From positions 620,001 to 684,000 of the forward strand of contig NZ_BCYR01000001.1 in the NCBI RefSeq assembly GCF_001598295.1: DNA of 64,000 nucleotides, read 5' to 3'. The notes below the pieces were generated by a model that was not told the DNA's origin, searched no databases, and saw only the letters and a program-made list of their open reading frames with translations. Below, in pieces: positions 10,268-20,952 of the stretch; position 1 is the first letter of the stretch; each line of letters begins with the position of its first letter. The stretch is from Klebsiella ornithinolytica NBRC 105727 = ATCC 31898. GTDB taxonomy: Bacteria > Pseudomonadota > Gammaproteobacteria > Enterobacterales > Enterobacteriaceae. A program made the translations under genes and the position numbers.

Positions 10268-11050
10268 TTATGAGGCCTGTTGTTCGAAGGGGCTCTTCCA
10301 CCCCAGCAGACGGGAAATATCTTTAGCGCAGGCAATCGCCCTACCGGCGAGGTAATCGCGATTGTCTTCATTGATTTGCAGACGGGTACCCACCACGGAA
10401 ATGGCGGCGGTCAGCTCGTTGTTGGCGTTAAAAACCGGCGCGGCCACGCAGCGAACGTCGGGATAATCCTCACCGTTATCGAAGCTCCAGCCGCGGGCGC
10501 GGATACGCCCCAGCTCATCGCGAAGCTGCTGGGCGCTGGTGATGGTGGTTGGCGTCGCCCGCTCCCACTGCAGCTCGCTGATAATCGACTCCTGAACCCG
10601 CTCGGGCTGCCAGGCCAGCAGGCATTTACCAATACCGGAACGATACAGCGACAGGCCCTTACCCTCGTGCGAACGCACGCTGATGGTCGCCGGGGATTCA
10701 ATCTTCAGAATGTAGTAGGCGTTGCCGCTGTCGATAATGCCCAGGTGGCAGAGTAGACCGCACTGATCCATCAGTTGCGTCAGGCGCGGCCGCGCCAGTT
10801 CGCGCAGGTCCATTTTGCTCAGCGCCTGCCCGGCCAGCTCAACCAGCTTGGTCCACAGGCAGTAGTTATCCTGATTATCCATGCTGAGGAAGCGCTGTTT
10901 TCTCAGCTCTCCCAGCAGCAGATAGGCGGTACTTTTCGGAATACCCAGTTCGTCAATAATGGTCGCCGCGCTGCAGGGGCCGATACGGGCGATTAAATTG
11001 AGAATGTCGATGGCGCGGGTCAGCGCCGGGACTTTGCTTGATTCCAACAT
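10268..11050 (-). CDS. rhmR: IclR-family regulator of the rhm cluster
   Basis: The 260-residue product has the IclR layout. A winged helix-turn-helix occupies roughly residues 5-65 ([33 protein letters not shown]), followed by an effector-binding GAF-like domain ([10 protein letters not shown], then [21 protein letters not shown]). It is most likely the local regulator of rhmDTA, which starts 13 bases downstream. I chose ATG 11050, preceded by GGAG at 6 bases, over a TTG four codons upstream. Short TCCA/TGGA inverted repeats upstream (11050-11160) could be operators, but that is speculative. Confidence 0.92.
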   Translation of the reverse strand: MLESSKVPALTRAIDILNLIARIGPCSAATIIDELGIPKSTAYLLLGELRKQRFLSMDNQDNYCLWTKLVELAGQALSKMDLRELARPRLTQLMDQCGLLCHLGIIDSGNAYYILKIESPATISVRSHEGKGLSLYRSGIGKCLLAWQPERVQESIISELQWERATPTTITSAQQLRDELGRIRARGWSFDNGEDYPDVRCVAAPVFNANNELTAAISVVGTRLQINEDNRDYLAGRAIACAKDISRLLGWKSPFEQQAS

Positions 11051-11221
11051 GCTGGACTCCAATCCTGAATACTGGAATCAGTGTTGCGGTTGTCCGGGCG
11101 GTAAATTGTGAGCGACTTCAAATGACGACGCTATTCCAGCCGGGTGGACATTCGGAGGGAGGAAAATGCGAGATGGCGCACAGAATATTTAAAAGCAAGT
11201 ACAACAGGTTGGACTCATTGC

Positions 11222-11244
11222 GCGTCGGGAGAGGTTCCCGACGC
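11222..11244 (-). terminator. Hairpin after yfaY
   Basis: GCGTCGGGA - GAGGT - TCCCGACGC, a perfect 9-bp stem with a 5-base loop, lying 11 bases past the yfaY stop. There is no U-tract, so it may be a 3'-end stabiliser or Rho-dependent end rather than an intrinsic terminator. Confidence 0.5.
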
Positions 11245-11254
11245 AGAGGTTGGT

Positions 11255-12451
11255 TTAAACCGAGAGCGATTCGACGACGTTAATCCAGCCGTGTTCACCG
11301 GCGACCGGCTGACCGTGCAACCAACGGCGCAGCATATTCAGCGCCATCATGGCACAGACTTCCTGACGCACTGCCAGGCTGTAGCGCGTGGCGCTGAATT
11401 TAACCCGCAGCGCATGGGTGCCTTCCGGCGTCGAGAGGACGAAATTCAGGTGATCGGCTTCCTGGCCGCTCACCGCCAGCGCCAGACCGGCGAAATGATT
11501 GACCCGCCGTTCTGCGGCCCAGCGGGCGGACTGCGCCAGCGACTCCTCCTGGCAAGGGACAATTTCACTTGCCAGCAGCGGCGCATTTGCCCGCGAAAGC
11601 TGAAGCGCCAGCAAACCGCCGGTAAACTGTTCACTCAGCGTCAGACTCAGCTGGCGCTCCTGTAAACAACGCGCGATCTGCGCGGGCAGCCCTTCGGTGC
11701 CCTCGAAAATCATGCTCTCTCCCGCCACTTTTTTCACTTCCGGCCATATCGCCAGCATCGCTTCGCGCTGCTCCGCCGGCCCGGTGAGCTTCAGCTCAAT
11801 AATCGGCATTGAAGAGCGGTAGCCCATGACGACGCCCGGCGGCAGCGCCAGCGGATCGAGGCTTTGCGCCAGATCGCTTTCCGAACGGCCAAACGTCGTC
11901 AGACGCAGACACAGCGGCGGGGCAGAGAGCGGGAAACGCTCACGCAGGCGGGGTAAAATTTCCTGCTCGACCATGATTTTGAATTCCGACGGAACGCCGG
12001 GGGTGAAAAACATCAGACAGCGGTTGAGCTGAACGGCAAAACCGCAGGCCGTCCCCACCGGATTGTTGATCATCTCCGCGCTGGCGGGGATCTCCGCCTG
12101 CTTACGGTTACTTGCGGCCATCGGGCGACCGCGCTCGGCAAAGAAACGGGTCATCGTTTCCAGCCACTCTTCGTGCAGAATCAGCCCTTCGCCCTTGGCG
12201 GTCGCCGCGGCCAGCGCGCTCAGATCGTCACTGGTTGGCCCCAGGCCACCGTTGACGATCAGCACATCCGCCTGTTCACTGCGCTCACGTAGCACCGTGA
12301 CCAGAGAGTCAAGGTCATCGCCCACGGTGTTGCGGCGCGTTAGCGGTAATCCCTGATTGAAAAAGAAATCGGCCAGCCACGCGGCATTGGTATCGACGAT
12401 TTGCCCGTGCAACACTTCATCGCCGGTGGACAGCATTTCCACATTTATCAT
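11255..12451 (-). CDS. yfaY: CinA-like protein YfaY (degenerate NMN deamidase domain)
   Basis: The 398-residue product has the CinA layout. An N-terminal molybdopterin-binding-like/COG1058 domain (MLSTGDEVLHGQIVDTNA, NGGLGPTSDD, FTPGVPSEF) is joined to a C-terminal PncC-like domain. Functional PncC domains carry an AESCTGG-type active site. Here the equivalent, around residue 270, reads SEQFTGG, so the serine is replaced. This agrees with the reported lack of nicotinamide-nucleotide amidase activity in E. coli YfaY. Its physiological role is not known to me. It is monocistronic by spacing, with ATG 12451 preceded by AAGGAG. Confidence 0.9.
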   Translation of the reverse strand: MINVEMLSTGDEVLHGQIVDTNAAWLADFFFNQGLPLTRRNTVGDDLDSLVTVLRERSEQADVLIVNGGLGPTSDDLSALAAATAKGEGLILHEEWLETMTRFFAERGRPMAASNRKQAEIPASAEMINNPVGTACGFAVQLNRCLMFFTPGVPSEFKIMVEQEILPRLRERFPLSAPPLCLRLTTFGRSESDLAQSLDPLALPPGVVMGYRSSMPIIELKLTGPAEQREAMLAIWPEVKKVAGESMIFEGTEGLPAQIARCLQERQLSLTLSEQFTGGLLALQLSRANAPLLASEIVPCQEESLAQSARWAAERRVNHFAGLALAVSGQEADHLNFVLSTPEGTHALRVKFSATRYSLAVRQEVCAMMALNMLRRWLHGQPVAGEHGWINVVESLSV

Positions 12452-12554
12452 TATTCACTTCACTCCTTGCCTGCCAGGTGGCAATACTATAGCGCAAGGC
12501 GCAGGCGGAGTAGACAGGAATACGGCGCGGGAAACGTTCGCGCCGTTGGGGGGA

Positions 12555-13097
12555 TTAGAAGCTGGCGCTGACGCCGAGATACGGACCGTCTGCAATCGTG
12601 CTGTCTTTGTTGCCGTCCTTCCCTTCGAGGTTCAGATAGCGATAACCGGCCTCGATGCTCAGAGGACGCATAATCGTCCAGCTCGCACCGGCGTTAGCTT
12701 CCTGATAGCTCTGAATGCCGCTGGAGAGAGAATCCGGGGAATAATAGTATTCGCCGAACAGACGGAAGCTGTCGCCAATTTTCCACTGCAGGCCGCCGCC
12801 GACGGCCGCCGCATACCCTTCATCGCCGCTCTTCGGGTTGGTATAAACACCCTTGCCGCCAACCGTCGCGAGGAACGGCCCCAGCGGAATATTCAGACCA
12901 AGGCCTAACCCCGCCGCGTCGCCGTCATTGTCGCTGTGCATCCAGTTGCCGGTCACTGCCAGACCAGATGACTCAGTCCCGAAACCGACGCCAAGGTTGG
13001 TGTAGTGCTCGCCAGCCTGCCCGGTTACGCTGATTGCATGGGCCGCCGTAGAGACGAACATCATGCCGGCAAGACCTAATAAAATGCTCTTTTTCAT
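12555..13097 (-). CDS. yfaZ: YfaZ family outer-membrane-like protein
   Basis: The 180-residue product has a clear signal peptide (MKKSILLGLAGMMFVSTAAHA). A body of alternating polar/aromatic strands follows (YTNLGVGFG, GLAVTGNWMH, FRLFGEYYYSPD) and ends in Phe, as expected for a small beta-barrel porin-like protein in the outer membrane. It matches the E. coli YfaZ length; function is not established. ATG 13097 is chosen over an open stretch of 26 codons upstream because the signal peptide starts there. Confidence 0.88.
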   Translation of the reverse strand: MKKSILLGLAGMMFVSTAAHAISVTGQAGEHYTNLGVGFGTESSGLAVTGNWMHSDNDGDAAGLGLGLNIPLGPFLATVGGKGVYTNPKSGDEGYAAAVGGGLQWKIGDSFRLFGEYYYSPDSLSSGIQSYQEANAGASWTIMRPLSIEAGYRYLNLEGKDGNKDSTIADGPYLGVSASF

Positions 13098-13326
13098 TTT
13101 TACTCTATCCAGAAAACAAGAATCAAAAAAGTCCCAAAAACCGCAGAATTGTACTGCCGAACGCTGAGGAATCAATGCACTAAAACGACCTTTACTCTCG
13201 TGATTGTAACCAGTTGCTACGGATAATGTCGGCTAAATACGGACAATGCAGCTTGCGGTTTAGCGAGACGGCTCGCAAACTGGTGCTCCAACATCTTTTC
13301 CCTACCGTTTAGTCAAGGAGATCACC

Positions 13327-13752
13327 ATGCGCCAAAGGACCATCGTCTGCCCGCTGATTCAGAATGAGGGACACTATTTGCTCTGCAAAATGGCTGACGA
13401 TCGCGGCGTTTTTCCCGGACAGTGGGCGCTTTCCGGTGGCGGCGTTGAACCGGGCGAACGCATTGAAGAGGCGCTACGCCGGGAAGTTGCTGAGGAGCTT
13501 GGCGAGGCGCTGCAGCTGACGCAGATTACGCCGTGGACCTTCAGCGATGATATTCGGGTCAAAACCTATGCTGACGGCCGTCAGGAAGAGATTTATATGA
13601 TTTACCTGATTTTTGATTGCCTTAGCGCCAACCGCGAAATCACCCTCAACGACGAGTTTCAGGCGTATGCCTGGGTGAAACCGGAAGATTTGCCCCGCTA
13701 CGATCTGAATGTGGCGACCCGCAAAACATTAACCCTGAAAGGCCTGCTCTGA
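13327..13752 (+). CDS. nudI: Nudix nucleoside triphosphatase NudI
   Basis: NudI hydrolyses nucleoside triphosphates, with preference for pyrimidine dNTPs in E. coli, releasing pyrophosphate. The 141-residue product contains a complete Nudix box at Gly38-Glu60 (GX5EX7REUXEEXGU: Glu44, Arg52-Glu53, Glu56-Glu57). Length equals the E. coli protein. AAGGAG precedes ATG 13327 by 6 bases. The gene is convergent with menE, whose stop lies 32 bases past its own. Confidence 0.95.
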   Translation: MRQRTIVCPLIQNEGHYLLCKMADDRGVFPGQWALSGGGVEPGERIEEALRREVAEELGEALQLTQITPWTFSDDIRVKTYADGRQEEIYMIYLIFDCLSANREITLNDEFQAYAWVKPEDLPRYDLNVATRKTLTLKGLL

Positions 13753-13784
13753 GCGCCCCGGCACCGTGCCGAGGCCAACCCAGG

Positions 13785-15161
13785 TTAACTGGTCTGGCTG
13801 CCTGGCAACGCATTAACCCAGTCACGTAATGCCCGGCGGGAGATTTTAATCCCGCCGGTTTTCAGCGACTCAGGTAACGTCAACCAGCGTACCGGCTGCT
13901 GAAAACGTGCCAGCTTATCCTGTGCCCAGGCCGCCAGCGCGGCGACATCGCACTGCGCATCGCACTCCACCACCGCCACCGGACGCTGGCCAAACTCCGC
14001 ATCGTCTAACGGCACGATAAACGCCTGCTGAATCTGCGGATGAGCCAGGAGTACTCTTTCCACCTCTTCAGGCTGAATCCCTTCCCCTCCGCTGAAAAAG
14101 AGGTTATCCATCCGCCCAAGCAGAGTCAGTTTGCCCTCCCTGATCTCGCCGCGATCGCGCGTGGCAAACCAGCCCTGTTCGTTGACCAGCGGCTGCACCC
14201 CGCCTTCGCGCCAGTAGCCAGCGGCCATGCTATCGGCCCGCAGCCAGACTTCGCCGGCAACAATTTTCAGCGCGCGCCCCGGCAGCGGCTGGCCGACGTC
14301 CGGCGCGCCATCCGCCTCTTTACCACAAACCGTCGAGGCGAACTCCGTCAGGCCATAGCCACACCAGCAGCGAATGCCCCGGGCGCGCGCCTGTTCGGTC
14401 AGCGCGACGGGAATCGCCGCGCCGCCCAGCAGCACCGCCTTCAACGACACATCAGCCTCGCTATTGAGCAATCGCCAGAGCTGAGTGGGCACCAGCGAGG
14501 CATGCGTACAGCCTCGCAGCGCCTGTTCCAGCGGTTGTTTTTCTCCTACCGTCAGGCGAGCCCCCGCCAGCAGCCAACGCCAGAGAATGCCCTGGCCGGA
14601 AACATGAAACAGCGGCAGCGACAGCAGCCAGTCGTCATCCGACGCCAGCGGAATCATCGCCAGCACGCCTTCAGCGCTGGCAAGATGCGCCCGACAGCTG
14701 TGCACGGCGGCCTTCGGCAGCCCCGTAGAACCGGAGGTGAGCGTCATCGACGCCAGACGTTCTTCGCGCCAGGGCAACGTCGAATCCCCCGCCGCCCGTT
14801 GCAGCGTCAGCGGCGTAAAGTCGAGGGCGAGCGGATCGCCGTTCAGCACCAGCGCATAACGCAGATCGAGGGAGGGTAACAATGCCGCCAGCAGCGAAGG
14901 CGGTAGCTGAGGATTCAGAGGAAGCACCCGGGCGCCGCACTGAAGCAGCGCCAGCCATGCCAGCAATGCCGACGGCTGGTTATAGGCCCGCAGCAGCACG
15001 CCCTCCCCTTCGTTGACCCCTTGAGCGCGGAATCCCGCGGCCAGCGCGTTAACCTCAGCGCACAGCTGCCGCCAGCTCAGGACAACGTCGTTCAGACGTA
15101 CCGCCGGCGCATCGCCACGCAGCCGGCACCAGTGGCGCCATGGCCAGTCGCTAAAGGTCAC
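13785..15161 (-). CDS. menE: o-Succinylbenzoate-CoA ligase MenE
   Basis: MenE activates o-succinylbenzoate to its CoA thioester using ATP, in menaquinone synthesis. The 458-residue product is an ANL-superfamily adenylating enzyme: the P-loop-like [15 protein letters not shown] motif, the [11 protein letters not shown] segment and the C-terminal [16 protein letters not shown] region with the expected late Lys. It starts with GTG at 15161, overlapping the menC stop as GTGA, so translation is probably coupled. It is the last gene of menFDHBCE. Confidence 0.96.
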   Translation of the reverse strand: MTFSDWPWRHWCRLRGDAPAVRLNDVVLSWRQLCAEVNALAAGFRAQGVNEGEGVLLRAYNQPSALLAWLALLQCGARVLPLNPQLPPSLLAALLPSLDLRYALVLNGDPLALDFTPLTLQRAAGDSTLPWREERLASMTLTSGSTGLPKAAVHSCRAHLASAEGVLAMIPLASDDDWLLSLPLFHVSGQGILWRWLLAGARLTVGEKQPLEQALRGCTHASLVPTQLWRLLNSEADVSLKAVLLGGAAIPVALTEQARARGIRCWCGYGLTEFASTVCGKEADGAPDVGQPLPGRALKIVAGEVWLRADSMAAGYWREGGVQPLVNEQGWFATRDRGEIREGKLTLLGRMDNLFFSGGEGIQPEEVERVLLAHPQIQQAFIVPLDDAEFGQRPVAVVECDAQCDVAALAAWAQDKLARFQQPVRWLTLPESLKTGGIKISRRALRDWVNALPGSQTS

Positions 15162-16123
15162 AGCAGCGGCTCCAGCTCATCACGACTCAGGCAGGGTAAC
15201 GGGCTGTCAGGCCAGGGGCGAATCAGCTGCGCGCGCATCAATGCCAGCGTATCCAGGCCGGGAAGGGTCTGCGGCGTCAGCCAGGCGGCAATCCGCGCCA
15301 GCTGCGTCAGTCCAAGGCTTGATTCGATCGATGAGCTGATCACCGCCGTCAGCCCCAGCGCATGAGCCGTGGCAACCTGCTCCCGCACTTTACGCAGGCT
15401 ACCGGTGAGCGTCGGCTTGATCACCAGCGCACGCAAACCCGGCTCTGCCTGAAAACGAAAATCCGCCTCACGCAGGCTTTCATCCCAGGCAATCGCGATG
15501 CCGGTTTCCCGGGCAAAAGCCCGTGAGTCGTCGCGGGTTTTACACGGTTCTTCAAGGAAGGCAATACGGTCGCGGTACTGCGGGTGGACATATTTCGCAA
15601 ACTGCTGCGCTTTGAGCGGCGTCCAGGCGCGGTTGGCGTCCAGACGTAGCTGCAGATCGGGAATCGCTTCCAGCAGCAGGTTAACCACCATGCCGTCACG
15701 CACCGCTTCATACAGCCCGATCTTGACCTTCGCGACCTTTTCACCGGGCAGTGCCGCCAGCCTGGCAAACAGTTCGTCCGGGTCGCCGGTGCACAGCGGC
15801 ACCGCGCGATACTCCGCCTCCAGCGGCAGTTCATCGTTCAGCTCCGCCAGCGCACAGCTGACGCCGAAGGCCACGGAAGGCAGAGACGGCTCGGGCGGGT
15901 TCTCGCCTTGCCGCCAGGCAAGCGACCACGCCACCAGCGCGGACTGCGCCTCCTCCAGCGTTTCCACGCTAAAGCCCGGCAGAGGCGCAATTTCACCCCA
16001 TCCCTGACGTTCACCGTCCTGTAGGTGGATGAACAGCCCATCGCGAGTTTTTAACCGCCGTTCACGCAGTACCACGCCCGCGTCCATCGGTACCTGCCAG
16101 CGGTAAACCTGCGCCTGACGCAT
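15158..16123 (-). CDS. menC: o-Succinylbenzoate synthase MenC
   Basis: MenC is an enolase-superfamily lyase that dehydrates SHCHC to o-succinylbenzoate. The 321-residue product carries the catalytic lysines in KVKIG (Lys134) and VIKPTL (about Lys236). The metal ligands are Asp162 (RLDANRAW), Glu at about 191 (FLEEPCK) and Asp at about 214 (AWDESLRE), each shifted one place from E. coli. Its ATG overlaps the menB stop by one base (TAATG) and its stop overlaps menE. Confidence 0.97.
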   Translation of the reverse strand: MRQAQVYRWQVPMDAGVVLRERRLKTRDGLFIHLQDGERQGWGEIAPLPGFSVETLEEAQSALVAWSLAWRQGENPPEPSLPSVAFGVSCALAELNDELPLEAEYRAVPLCTGDPDELFARLAALPGEKVAKVKIGLYEAVRDGMVVNLLLEAIPDLQLRLDANRAWTPLKAQQFAKYVHPQYRDRIAFLEEPCKTRDDSRAFARETGIAIAWDESLREADFRFQAEPGLRALVIKPTLTGSLRKVREQVATAHALGLTAVISSSIESSLGLTQLARIAAWLTPQTLPGLDTLALMRAQLIRPWPDSPLPCLSRDELEPLL

Positions 16124-16980
16124 TATGGATTCCGTTTAAATTTGCTGAAGTCCGGCTGACGTTTCTGGTTGAACGCGTTACGCCCTTCCTGCCCCTCTTC
16201 GGTCATGTAGAACAGCATGGTGGCGTTCCCCGCCAGCTCCTGCAGCCCCGCCTGACCATCGCAATCGGCATTCAGCGCCGCCTTCAGGCAGCGCAGCGCC
16301 ATCGGACTGTTTTGCAGCATTTCGCGACACCAGCGTACGGTCTCTTTTTCCAGATCCGCCAGCGGGACGACGGTGTTGACCAGCCCCATGTCCAGCGCCT
16401 GCTGCGCATCGTACTGACGGCACAGGAACCAGATTTCGCGCGCTTTTTTCTGGCCGACGATCCGCGCCATGTAGGATGCGCCCCAGCCGCCGTCAAATGA
16501 GCCGACTTTCGGACCGGTCTGACCGAAGATGGCATTTTCTGCGGCAATCGTCAGATCGCACATCATATGCAGAACGTGACCGCCGCCGATGGAATATCCC
16601 GCCACCATCGCCACAATCGGCTTCGGACAGGTGCGGATCTGGCGCTGAAAATCGAGCACGTTCAGGTGGTGAACGCCGGAATCATCCTGGTAGCCGCCGT
16701 AATCGCCGCGGACCTTCTGGTCGCCGCCGGCGCAGAATGCTTTGTCGCCTTCGCCGGTGAGGATAATGACGCCGATATTATCGTCATATCGGGCATCGGA
16801 CAGCGCCTGAATCATCTCTTTCACGGTCAGCGGGCGGAACGCATTGCGCACCTGCGGACGGTTAATGGTGATTTTAGCAATCCCGTCCGTCGACTTCTGG
16901 TAACGAATGTCGGTATAGCCTTCGGAGCAATCGTGCCATTCCACAGGGGCGTAGAGCATTGCTTCATCAAGAGAGATCAT
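16123..16980 (-). CDS. menB: 1,4-Dihydroxy-2-naphthoyl-CoA synthase MenB
   Basis: MenB is a crotonase-fold enzyme that closes the second ring of the naphthoquinone nucleus, converting OSB-CoA to DHNA-CoA. The 285-residue product is almost identical to E. coli MenB, with [14 protein letters not shown], the oxyanion segment [12 protein letters not shown] and [12 protein letters not shown]. Start 16980 is chosen because AAGGA precedes it by about 8 bases; the open frame upstream overlaps the end of menH and does not resemble the family. It lies 14 bases after menH. Confidence 0.97.
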   Translation of the reverse strand: MISLDEAMLYAPVEWHDCSEGYTDIRYQKSTDGIAKITINRPQVRNAFRPLTVKEMIQALSDARYDDNIGVIILTGEGDKAFCAGGDQKVRGDYGGYQDDSGVHHLNVLDFQRQIRTCPKPIVAMVAGYSIGGGHVLHMMCDLTIAAENAIFGQTGPKVGSFDGGWGASYMARIVGQKKAREIWFLCRQYDAQQALDMGLVNTVVPLADLEKETVRWCREMLQNSPMALRCLKAALNADCDGQAGLQELAGNATMLFYMTEEGQEGRNAFNQKRQPDFSKFKRNP

Positions 16981-16994
16981 AGAATGTCCTTTGG

Positions 16995-17753
16995 TTAACT
17001 CGCTAAAAACTGGGCCAGACATGACACCACCGCCGCGGGATTTTCCCGATGCGCGTTATGCCCGGCATGATGAATAATATGTGTCGTGGCGGCGACGTCG
17101 CGCGCAATGGCGCGAAACTTCGCATCGCGCTCGCCGCAAAGATAATGAAAAGGGTAGCGCCGGGCGCGGAGCTGCGCACGCAGGTCGGGCTGTACGGCGA
17201 GGGAAGTTGCCTCCAGCATCGCAGCAAGACTGGTGCCGCAGTTGTGGCTGCGCAGCGCCACAAGCGCTTCCCGCTGCGCCGTACTTAAGCCGGCGAAAAC
17301 CGGCTGCTGGTACCAGTCGGCAAAAACCTGCGCCAGCGGCTCGCGACGAAAACGCTCCGCCCAGGCGGCATCGCTACAAGCACGCTGGCAGCGTTGGTGC
17401 GCATCCTGGAGACCGGGATGGCCGCCCTCTACGACCAGCCCGCACAGCCCGCGCCGCGGCTGGCTGGCAAAAAACATCGCAATACGCCCGCCCAGCGAAT
17501 AGCCAATCAGCCAGTAGTCCCGAACATGATAGTGCGCCAGCGTTTTCTCCAGCCGCAGGCTAACCTCGGCGAAACCACCAACCCTGACCTCGCGCGAACC
17601 ACCGTGACCCGGCAGATCGATATACAGCTGCGGATAAGCGCTGAACGCGGCGCCTACCGTTTGCCACTCCCGGCTGTCGCCGGAAAAACCGTGTAAAAAG
17701 ACCAGCCAGGGATAGCCCGACTGCCCCTTTTCGCACCGGGCGTGCAGACTCAT
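16995..17753 (-). CDS. menH: SHCHC synthase MenH
   Basis: MenH is an alpha/beta hydrolase-fold lyase that eliminates pyruvate from SEPHCHC to give SHCHC. The 252-residue product has the HGFSGDS oxyanion strand, the nucleophile elbow GYSLGGR (Ser86), and Asp and His late in the chain ([18 protein letters not shown]), making up the triad. It overlaps the menD stop as ATGA. Confidence 0.95.
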   Translation of the reverse strand: MSLHARCEKGQSGYPWLVFLHGFSGDSREWQTVGAAFSAYPQLYIDLPGHGGSREVRVGGFAEVSLRLEKTLAHYHVRDYWLIGYSLGGRIAMFFASQPRRGLCGLVVEGGHPGLQDAHQRCQRACSDAAWAERFRREPLAQVFADWYQQPVFAGLSTAQREALVALRSHNCGTSLAAMLEATSLAVQPDLRAQLRARRYPFHYLCGERDAKFRAIARDVAATTHIIHHAGHNAHRENPAAVVSCLAQFLAS

Positions 17754-19420
17754 AACCGGCTGACCTGCGCCAGCAGCTGTTGCAGAGTATGGGTGCCTTC
17801 CGTCTCATTCACCACCAGCTCAATCAGCGTGGCGCCAGGAAGACGCCAGGCCCCGACCAGCGCCGCTTCCAGAGCCTCCCAGGTGCCCGGGCGGTGATAA
17901 TGAAGACCAAACATCGCCGCCGCATGGCCGAAATTGACATCCTGCGGCATCAGATAAAACTGGCGCCGTTGATCCTGCGGCGTCGGCAGCAAAGAGAAGA
18001 TCTGCCCGCCGTTGTTGTTGACCACGATCAGCACCAGCGGCGCAGAGGCCTGACGCAGCAACGCCAGCGAGTTCAGATCGTAGAGCGCGGAGAGATCGCC
18101 GACGATCGCCAGCGTCGGGCGGGCGCTGGCGCGCTGAACCCCTGCCGCCGTCGCCAGCAGACCATCAATACCGCTGGCGCCGCGGTTGCTATAAACCGGG
18201 TATCCCGCCGGAAGCTGCGCCAGGGCATCAATCAACCGAACCACCAGGCTGTTACCGACAAACAGCTGCCCCTGATCCGGAAGATAGCGGTGGATTCGGT
18301 GAGCCAGCTGGGCTTCGCCAAATGCCTCGCTGCGGTCGGCCGCCGCCTGCCAGGCCTGCCGCGACAGCACAGGGATCGTCGTCGCCCACGGCTGGCGGCT
18401 TTCCGCCGGATGCAGATCCAGCCACTGTCCCACCGGGCAGACCAGCCGACGACCGCGGTGATGAGCCGGGTCGAGGCGGCCGGGGAGATTATCCACGACC
18501 CAGTACTCTTCCGGTTCACAGGTGGCCTGCCACTGCAGTACGCGTTTACCGGTGAGGCTGCTGCCCAGCTGCACAACGATTTGCGCCTGCTGCAGTTCGC
18601 TCACCGCTTTGCCGTTCGCCAGCCACAGGTCGGCGCACGGCAGCGGCTGCCCGGTCTGGGAAAGGACGTCACCAATCAGCGGCCAGCCGAGCGTTTTTGC
18701 CCACTCGGCGACTTTTTTACCTTCGGCGGCGCTCATGCGGCCCGCGACGACCACGCCCCGCTTTTGCCGCCAGAAAAACCAGTCGCGCTGCTTTTCGCTT
18801 TCCAGGTGCAGGGACTGACGCAGCCAGGGTTTATCGCTTTGCCACCACGCGCCGAGCTGCTGCTGCCACTCCACGCCGGTGTCATCCATCTCGCCGTACA
18901 GCGGCTCGGCGAACGGACAGTTAATATGGATACCGCCGGAATGCAGGGCGCCCAGCGCCTGGTCAATCGTCGACACCAGCCAGCGCGCGGGCACATCCTG
19001 CGACGGACGCGGCAACGACAGCGTCTGCGAGGGATGAGAAGCAAACATGCCCGGCTGGCGGATCGCCTGGTTCGCACCGCAGTCAATCAGCTCCGGGGGA
19101 CGATCGGCGGTAAGCAGTATCAGCTTTTCACCGGTCAGCCCCGCCTCAATTAAGGCCGGATAGAGGTTAGCCGTCGCCGTTCCGGACGTGACAATCACCG
19201 CCACCGGCTGCCGGCTGGCTTTTGCCAGCCCCAGCGCCAGATGGCCAAGACCGCGTTCATCGAAATGGGTATGGGGAATAAACGCGCGGTTTTCCGCCGC
19301 TGCCAGCGTAAGAGGTGTCGAGCGCGAACCCGGCGCAATGCAAATATGCTGCACGCCGTGGCGAGTTAATGCTTCGAGGATCACCGCCGCCCAGCGTCGG
19401 TTAAATGCGCTTACTGACAT
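17750..19420 (-). CDS. menD: SEPHCHC synthase MenD
   Basis: MenD is a thiamine-diphosphate enzyme that joins isochorismate with 2-oxoglutarate, the first committed step to menaquinone. The 556-residue product equals E. coli MenD in length. It begins [18 protein letters not shown], contains [14 protein letters not shown] and [15 protein letters not shown] with the cofactor-activating Glu, and shows the ThDP motif [15 protein letters not shown]...NNNGG. ATG 19420 is preceded by GGAC; an upstream in-frame ATG adds six residues without support. It lies 76 bases after menF. Confidence 0.97.
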   Translation of the reverse strand: MSVSAFNRRWAAVILEALTRHGVQHICIAPGSRSTPLTLAAAENRAFIPHTHFDERGLGHLALGLAKASRQPVAVIVTSGTATANLYPALIEAGLTGEKLILLTADRPPELIDCGANQAIRQPGMFASHPSQTLSLPRPSQDVPARWLVSTIDQALGALHSGGIHINCPFAEPLYGEMDDTGVEWQQQLGAWWQSDKPWLRQSLHLESEKQRDWFFWRQKRGVVVAGRMSAAEGKKVAEWAKTLGWPLIGDVLSQTGQPLPCADLWLANGKAVSELQQAQIVVQLGSSLTGKRVLQWQATCEPEEYWVVDNLPGRLDPAHHRGRRLVCPVGQWLDLHPAESRQPWATTIPVLSRQAWQAAADRSEAFGEAQLAHRIHRYLPDQGQLFVGNSLVVRLIDALAQLPAGYPVYSNRGASGIDGLLATAAGVQRASARPTLAIVGDLSALYDLNSLALLRQASAPLVLIVVNNNGGQIFSLLPTPQDQRRQFYLMPQDVNFGHAAAMFGLHYHRPGTWEALEAALVGAWRLPGATLIELVVNETEGTHTLQQLLAQVSRL

Positions 19421-19496
19421 GAAATTGTCCGGTATCAAATATTGAGGCTAAGTATAGGTAATACAAAGCAATGGAGTATTGATATGCATCGTTTAT

Positions 19497-20792
19497 CTAC
19501 GTTTTTGTCAATAACAAGGAACGCAGCCCCGCCGCCTTATTTTCTATCTCCTGCCACTCCTGCTCAGGATCGGAGCCGCTGACAATCCCGGCTCCGGCAT
19601 ACAGCCTGAGCGTGGCGTTTTCGACTTGCGCCGAACGCAGGGCCACGCAGAATTCGCTTTGCGCCAGCGACAGGTAGCCAGCGGAGCCGGCGTACCATTC
19701 CCGGGTAAAAGGTTCATGGCGGGTAATAAATGCCAGCGCCGCCCGGCGCGGTAATCCGGCGACCGCGGCGGTCGGCTGCAGCTGATGCAGGCAGCGGGTA
19801 TCGTCAGGCTGAGAGAGTTCAGCCCAGATGCAGCGGCGCAGATGCTGCACTTTACGCAGCCGCACCACCTGCGGCGGCAGGACATCCAGCGAACGGACCT
19901 CATCCTGCATACGCTGGCAGATATCCTCCACCACCAGCATATTCTCGCGCTGATTTTTATCATCTTTCATCAGCCAGTCGGCCAACAATTGCGCCTGGCG
20001 ATCGTCAGGATGGCTGGCAGCGGTCCCGGCCAGCGCTTCGGTGCGCAGCAGCGTCCCGCGCCGGCGCCAAAGCCGCTCCGGCGTTGAACCAAAGAATGTC
20101 CGCTGCGCGTTAAAGGCCATCATGAAATGAAAACAGCGGTGATTACTGCGCCGGCTGGCGGCCACGATGGCCAGCGGATCCGGCGGCGCCGCAAACTGAA
20201 CATCCGTGGCCCGCGCCAGCACCACTTTATCCATCTCCCCTGCGGCAATCGCCTGAGTTGCCTGTTCAATCAGCGCATGCCATTGCGGATAGTCCGGGGA
20301 GTGTTGTTCGCTGAGCACCGGCGGCAGAGCGGCGGGCTGCGCCTGATCAGGCGTTAGCGCCTGGAGAAACGCCCGGGCCGCAATGGCATCTTCGCGCAGT
20401 GACGTCTCGCTATTCAGCAGCAGACGCAGAGTGGCTTTTCCCCCGACCCGACGCCACTCCAGCCGCGGCAGAAAGAGCCTCCCTTCCTGCGGATTAAACG
20501 CATTCAGGCCACAAATACGTAAATCAGCCAACCCCTGACGCTGCAAGAAGTCGTGAGCCCCGGCCAAAGACGGGAAGGTTTTAACCGCGCCGAGCGCGGC
20601 AAGCTCTTCATCGCCATTGCGCTGCAGCCAGTAAAACTGTGGCCACTGCGCTTGATGACCGCACCACAGAAGAGGGTCAAAAGCGTCATGAAGAGGGAAA
20701 GGAATATCGAAAATTCGCGTACCGGACGACGGCGGGATATCGTCAGACAGGCAGTCACGTAAGCGTTCCAGCGCAGTGGAAACAGACAGCAC
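19497..20792 (-). CDS. menF: Isochorismate synthase MenF
   Basis: MenF converts chorismate to isochorismate for menaquinone. The 431-residue product equals the E. coli length and carries the chorismate-utilising enzyme signature: KVVLARATDV, FFGSTPERLWRR, RTEALAGT, LHQLQPTAAVAGLPR, YAGSAGYLSL and YAGAGIVSGSDPEQEWQE. It starts with GTG at 20792, supported by GGAGG 5 bases upstream and by an N-terminus that aligns with E. coli MenF. First gene of the men operon, with an unusual inverted repeat in its promoter. Confidence 0.96.
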   Translation of the reverse strand: MLSVSTALERLRDCLSDDIPPSSGTRIFDIPFPLHDAFDPLLWCGHQAQWPQFYWLQRNGDEELAALGAVKTFPSLAGAHDFLQRQGLADLRICGLNAFNPQEGRLFLPRLEWRRVGGKATLRLLLNSETSLREDAIAARAFLQALTPDQAQPAALPPVLSEQHSPDYPQWHALIEQATQAIAAGEMDKVVLARATDVQFAAPPDPLAIVAASRRSNHRCFHFMMAFNAQRTFFGSTPERLWRRRGTLLRTEALAGTAASHPDDRQAQLLADWLMKDDKNQRENMLVVEDICQRMQDEVRSLDVLPPQVVRLRKVQHLRRCIWAELSQPDDTRCLHQLQPTAAVAGLPRRAALAFITRHEPFTREWYAGSAGYLSLAQSEFCVALRSAQVENATLRLYAGAGIVSGSDPEQEWQEIENKAAGLRSLLLTKT

Positions 20793-20820
20793 GCAAACCT
20801 CCAGAGAATAAAAACCACAG

Positions 20821-20855
20821 ATTATACGGGGTACTGGCGTGAAATTGCAGTACCC
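20821..20855 (-). promoter_or_regulatory. Candidate menF promoter with operator-like inverted repeat
   Basis: Reading towards menF, GGGTACTG - 11 bases - CAGTACCC is a perfect 8-bp inverted repeat (20855-20848 and 20836-20829). It is followed two bases later by a perfect TATAAT (20826-20821), 28 bases before the GTG start. The repeat covers the -35 and spacer, where the hexamer is a poor TTGACA match. That arrangement suits binding by a dimeric regulator, either activating a weak -35 or repressing. Confidence 0.55.
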
Positions 20856-20952
20856 ATAATGAGGGAGCGGACTTTCCGCAGGTGGCCGCCGCCAGCCAGA
20901 GCAGGCTGAGGGAAAAAAGTATTGATCCTTGACGCGGTTACGCTAACGGCGC

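Noticed and set aside
11050-11160. TCCA/TGGA repeats upstream of rhmR as IclR-type operators
   Set aside because: The half-sites are only four bases with variable spacing; too weak to list as sites.
17780-19153. 457-codon open frame antisense to menD
   Set aside because: The menD frame has full family identity; the antisense product is Arg/Gln-rich with no ribosome binding site or domain.
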